A stretch of DNA of 64,000 bases from Saprospiraceae bacterium (GTDB taxonomy: Bacteria; Bacteroidota; Bacteroidia; Chitinophagales; Saprospiraceae), in contig JADJXG010000001.1 in assembly GCA_016715965.1 (NCBI GenBank), forward strand, positions 928,501 to 992,500, written 5' to 3'. Each line of letters opens with the position of its first letter. The first letter of the stretch is position 1. The notes below the pieces were generated by a model. It was not told the DNA's origin and did not search any database. It worked only from the letters and a program-made list of their open reading frames with translations. Shown here piece by piece: positions 62,622-64,000 of the stretch. The translations under genes and the position numbers were made by a program.

Positions 62622-63095
62622 GGCTTAATTTTTTTTCTGGTAGAATTGCTTTTTGTTGGAGTTGATTCTTATCTAAATATTCTCGAACCTATAAAATGCT
62701 CCAAAAAATAATAATAAATTTAAAGATTGACCAAATTGGTCTATCCAGGCTGCATCCTTTGGGAGTCTAATCTGCCAATTACACTATAATATTTGGAAAT
62801 AAACTAAATAATAAATAAAAATCCTTTTATCTGTTAATAGCCAAGGCTTACGAATAAAAGAATAAAATGCCTCAATGTTGCAAATGGTCCACAAGCCGGA
62901 TTTTCCTACGCTTTGATGTAGCACCAGGAAAAACAGTTTAGATACGGAGGTAAAAAAATTAAAAAGCCTTGCGCTGAAAAGGGCCAGGGCATATGAATTG
63001 TATAAAAATGACAACAGCCTTGCAATTCCCCCAAACAAGATTTTATCACGGCTTGGCGTGAATCCAGGAAGAATCAATAAATTAAATGGAATTAT
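62622..63095. repeat. Intergenic region with degenerate terminator copies
   Basis: Between the triad and the rRNA operon. Two degenerate copies of the element at 63104-63140 are seen: 62962-63000 (GCCTTGCGCTGAAAAGGGCC and then AGGGCATATGAATTG) and a partial one at 62839-62855 (AGCCAAGGCTTACGAATA). The copies are spaced about 145 bp apart. No gene was supported. Confidence 0.6.
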
Positions 63096-63134
63096 AAAAT
63101 AAAAAAAGCCTTGCGCCGAAAAGGGCCAAGGCTT
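63096..63134 (-). terminator. rRNA operon terminator
   Basis: On the minus strand AAGCCTTG (63134-63127) pairs with CAAGGCTT (63113-63106). An inner GCC/GGC pair and a CTTTTC loop lie between, and a T-rich tract follows. It lies about 18 bp beyond the 5S 3' end. Confidence 0.85.
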
Positions 63135-63151
63135 ATGAATAGTAAAAAAAA

Positions 63152-63259
<108 letters not shown>

Positions 63260-63332
63260 AACTTTTATCACGCGGTGTGATTAATTTTTAAAAAGGTTGG
63301 TTGAGAAAATGTGTCTGGAGTATGAAAAAAAA

Positions 63333-64000
<668 letters not shown>

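Overview
The window looks like chromosomal DNA of a member of the Bacteroidota, most likely close to the Saprospiria. Four things point there: promoters of the type TTTG-N(17-23)-TAnnTTTG in front of many genes; type IX secretion (T9SS) C-terminal sorting domains; the lineage-typical DUF4271-hemD pair; and few recognisable Shine-Dalgarno sequences. No phage, transposase, CRISPR array or conjugation gene was seen. The assignment rests on gene families and signals, not on a database search.

Layout. 1-5.2 kb: the end of a 5'-nucleotidase-like gene, uvrA, an O6-alkylguanine repair protein coupled to a purine phosphoribosyltransferase, and a thioredoxin/TPR protein. 5.6-7.9 kb: a T9SS-type surface protein with Chlamydia-Pmp-like repeats. 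8.3-16.5 kb: glyS, yraN, a phosphoglucose/phosphomannose isomerase, HU, three SurA/PpiC-type chaperone genes and tRNA-Arg(CCG). 16.7-28.8 kb: an SPFH protein, nadE, dnaX, a GNAT, a small sugar-nucleotide/export group (UXS, RmlB, SLBB protein), miaA and an acyltransferase. 28.8-39.7 kb: a YehL-like AAA ATPase, a monooxygenase-fold protein, a SAM hydrolase, phoH, OsmC, an M3 peptidase, ligA, moxR, rpmE2 and a GlmU-like protein.

39.7-46.9 kb is the least ordinary stretch. It has a cluster of perfect hairpins, a perfect 18-bp palindrome, and a tightly overlapping array of three T9SS-type genes. The last two are tandem paralogues. They are followed by a vestige that keeps only a signal peptide, and the gene junctions carry a 67-bp perfect repeat.

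46.9-64 kb: OsmC and inositol-monophosphatase proteins; a heme cluster (di-heme peroxidase, mono-heme lipoprotein, OB-fold protein, DUF5777 barrel); a two-component system running into DUF4271, hemD and a NUDIX gene; a YceI-barrel-YceI group; and an ECF sigma triad (lipoprotein, sigma factor, and a protein with one inner-membrane helix and a barrel-like C-terminus). The window ends with 5S and partial 23S rRNA on the minus strand, with degenerate terminator copies behind the 5S gene.

Most of the window is housekeeping: repair and replication, translation, NAD and nucleotide metabolism, and envelope folding. The parts most likely to hold undescribed biology are the T9SS array, the ECF triad and the heme/YceI clusters.
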